A stretch of DNA of 7,823 nucleotides, taken from positions 21,149-28,971 of the forward strand of contig JABUUA010000061.1 of assembly GCA_021443405.1 (NCBI GenBank), read 5' to 3'. The first letter of the stretch is position 1, and each line of letters starts with the position of its first letter. Position numbers and translations under genes: made by a program. Origin of the DNA: Bacteroidaceae bacterium. Lineage in GTDB: Bacteria > Bacteroidota > Bacteroidia > Bacteroidales > Bacteroidaceae. The notes beneath the pieces were generated by a model that did not search any database, was not told the DNA's origin, and saw only the letters and a program-made list of their open reading frames with translations. Shown here piece by piece: positions 6,318 through 7,823 of this stretch.

Positions 6318-6341
6318 AATATATATGAAAACCGAAAAGTC

Positions 6342-7772
6342 TTACTTCTTGCCCCAGAAAGCCTCCTCGGCCTTCTGCTTCGCAATGTAGGCGTCGTAAG
6401 CAGCCTTGGCCTTTGCGGCGGCGGCGTTGTTGGCCTGTGCGCTGCGAATCTTGTCGGCGAGACGATTTGCCGTACCACTTACGGTGATGTCGGCGGCGCT
6501 GGCCTGTGAGCAGTAGTTGATGGCGTCGTTGTACTGACCCAGAGAGGTATAGACGACAGCCTTCTTCAGATACGCTTGACCGGCGAGGTCTGAGTTATAA
6601 GCAATGGCCTTGTCAAGGTAAACCTGGGCACCGGTGTACTGCTTGCCGTTGATGAGCGAATTGGCGATGTTGAGGCAGATGCGCCCACGTGTGTTGTCGG
6701 TCTGGCAGAGGTCGATGGCCTTGTTATAGTAGGTCAGCATCTCCTGGAGCTTGCCCTCCTTCTTCATGTACTGGCCCATACCGATGGCAGATTCGTAGGT
6801 GGGCTCGATGTTGTAGGCATAATTGGCGGCCTTGTAGTAAACGTCGGTGTCGTCGCAATCGTTGCTGGCGAGCACGGTCATTGCACTACGCAGGTAATCC
6901 AAATTGTCCTTGTTGGCCTCAACCTTGGGGGTGAACATCGCAACGAGCTGGTCACGGTCGGCAGCTCCCGACTCGGCGAACACCTGTTCTATGACGGCGA
7001 GGGGACGGTCGTACTCATCCACAATCTTCTGCGCCTTGTCGGGGTCGGTCTCTTCCTTGGCGAGCTGCAACATCTTCTCGCACACTTCCTTCGATGACAA
7101 ATAGTCGTTGAGGAACTGCTCGCGGTAGTATTCGTTGCTGGCCTTGTAGAGTTCGTAACTGGTTGAGAAGTAGTATTGGATGTAAGCACCCTTCACCTCG
7201 CGGCCACCTTCTTGGTTGATGAGCTTGATGGCCTTGGCATACATGTCATAGATAGTATTGTAGGTGTAGTTGGGATCAACGCCGTAACCGCAGATGTGGT
7301 AATAATTGGCCTTGGCGATGAGCACGTCACCCTCGGTGGCACGCCCGCGCTTGCCTTCGGGAATGCTTGCGTTCAAGTACTTGAGATACTTGAGGCGCGT
7401 GTCGAACAAACCCATGAGTTCGTCGAGATATTCTTTCTTCTTGGCGGTGTCGCTCTCGGCCTGTATCATGTTGTAAAGCATGGTGGCGCCGTTGGCGTAG
7501 ATGGTCACGCTGGCGATGGGGGCATTTTCGATGAGCCACTTCCAGTTGGTGTGCATCTCATCCCAGTTCGAATTGTTCTTGTACATCTGCATCATGGTGA
7601 TGTAGCCGCTCACCTCTTTTGCGGGGTCTGCTACGGTTTCTGAGCCGATGTAAGCAACTTTCCAACGTGTCTCGTCGTCGGTGAAGTCGGTGTTACCTTC
7701 ATACTGTTCGTACTGGGCGAATGCTGAGCCTGCTACGCAAGCCAAGCCCAATGCTAATGTAAATTTCTTCAT
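6342..7772 (-). CDS. Exported tetratricopeptide-repeat protein
   Basis: This 476-residue protein has a clear signal peptide (MKKFTLALGLACVAGSAFA, cleaved before Q20), no lipobox and no later membrane segment, so it is probably periplasmic. The chain is almost all helical. TPR-like units are clearest between about 308 and 430, for example 330-354 (GMGQYMKKEGKLQEMLTYYNKAI), 364-390 (RICLNIANSLINGKQYTGAQV...) and 398-424 (GQAYLKKAVVYTSLGQYNDAI). Helical pairs at 92-135 and 150-185 look like diverged repeats. An Ala/Lys-rich helix (445-470) ends in AEEAFWGKK. TPR arrays mediate protein-protein contacts; no enzyme motif was seen and no specific partner can be named. Proteins of this layout are common in Bacteroidales. 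It has its own promoter element, runs against the glycosidase operon and is probably unrelated to sugar use. The start is fixed by the signal peptide and the promoter element about 33 nt upstream. Confidence 0.88.
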   Translation of the reverse strand: MKKFTLALGLACVAGSAFAQYEQYEGNTDFTDDETRWKVAYIGSETVADPAKEVSGYITMMQMYKNNSNWDEMHTNWKWLIENAPIASVTIYANGATMLYNMIQAESDTAKKKEYLDELMGLFDTRLKYLKYLNASIPEGKRGRATEGDVLIAKANYYHICGYGVDPNYTYNTIYDMYAKAIKLINQEGGREVKGAYIQYYFSTSYELYKASNEYYREQFLNDYLSSKEVCEKMLQLAKEETDPDKAQKIVDEYDRPLAVIEQVFAESGAADRDQLVAMFTPKVEANKDNLDYLRSAMTVLASNDCDDTDVYYKAANYAYNIEPTYESAIGMGQYMKKEGKLQEMLTYYNKAIDLCQTDNTRGRICLNIANSLINGKQYTGAQVYLDKAIAYNSDLAGQAYLKKAVVYTSLGQYNDAINYCSQASAADITVSGTANRLADKIRSAQANNAAAAKAKAAYDAYIAKQKAEEAFWGKK

Positions 7773-7805
7773 TTTCTATTATAAGTATTTATCGTTTTCG
7801 CTATG

Positions 7806-7813
7806 CAAATATA
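7806..7813 (-). promoter_or_regulatory. Bacteroidetes -7 element upstream of the TPR gene
   Basis: On the minus strand TATATTTG (7813-7806) matches TAnnTTTG exactly. Transcription would start near 7800, leaving a 5' leader of roughly 28 nt that is very A/T-rich (atacttataatagaaa before the ATG). The -33 element should lie around 7834 and is outside the window. Confidence 0.65.
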
Positions 7814-7823
7814 CGAATAAATA

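Larger units (their letters stand above)
6019..6341. other. Convergent intergenic region without a supported gene
   Basis: These 323 bases separate the convergent Dabb and TPR genes. They hold a terminator-like hairpin (6046-6083), the 22-nt repeat array (6146-6255) and a strong GC hairpin (6282-6317). Between 6084 and 6145 only a short GGTC/GACC inverted repeat (6125-6128 with 6137-6140) was seen. Open frames of 68 and 79 codons cross the region but show no recognisable protein pattern and run through the repeats. Confidence 0.75.

Overview
The window reads as chromosomal DNA of a Bacteroidales bacterium, most likely Prevotella or a close relative. The main clues are three upstream regions carrying the Bacteroidetes -7 element TAnnTTTG, A/T-rich stretches in place of Shine-Dalgarno sites, and a run of exported glycoside hydrolases. 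The protein types (GH43_C2-like tail, PA14-bearing GH31, Dabb protein, exported TPR protein) fit the same group. The genus is an inference.

Layout. At the left edge (1-41, minus) are the first 13 codons of a low-molecular-weight protein tyrosine phosphatase, including most of its CxGNxCR loop. Diverging from it is a plus-strand operon with its own promoter at 109-139: a GH43 enzyme with a C-terminal F5/8 type C (discoidin) domain (161-1621), a second GH43 with a concanavalin-like tail (1653-3251), and a GH31 enzyme with a PA14-like insert (3263-5533). Two small genes follow, an acidic 43-residue ORF (5582-5713) and a Dabb (stress-responsive A/B barrel) gene (5713-6018). Those two overlap by one base (TAATG). 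A hairpin at 6046-6083 probably ends this unit. On the other strand an exported TPR protein (6342-7772) runs convergently, with its own -7 element at 7806-7813.

How the genes work together. The three hydrolases have type I signal peptides without a lipobox and are closely spaced, so they probably act in the periplasm on the same oligosaccharides. A GH31 of the alpha-xylosidase-like, PA14-containing type beside two GH43 enzymes suggests debranching of xylose- and arabinose-decorated hemicellulose fragments. (Arabino)xyloglucan is the first candidate and arabinoxylan the second. No SusC/SusD pair, hybrid two-component sensor or endo-enzyme lies inside the window, so this would be part of a polysaccharide utilisation locus or a detached accessory operon.

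The least explained part is the convergent intergenic region 6019-6341. It holds five contiguous 22-nt repeat units (6146-6255) with fixed flanks. Their 12-nt cores occur in two forms that are close reverse complements of each other and change orientation along the array. This is the best candidate for something undescribed.
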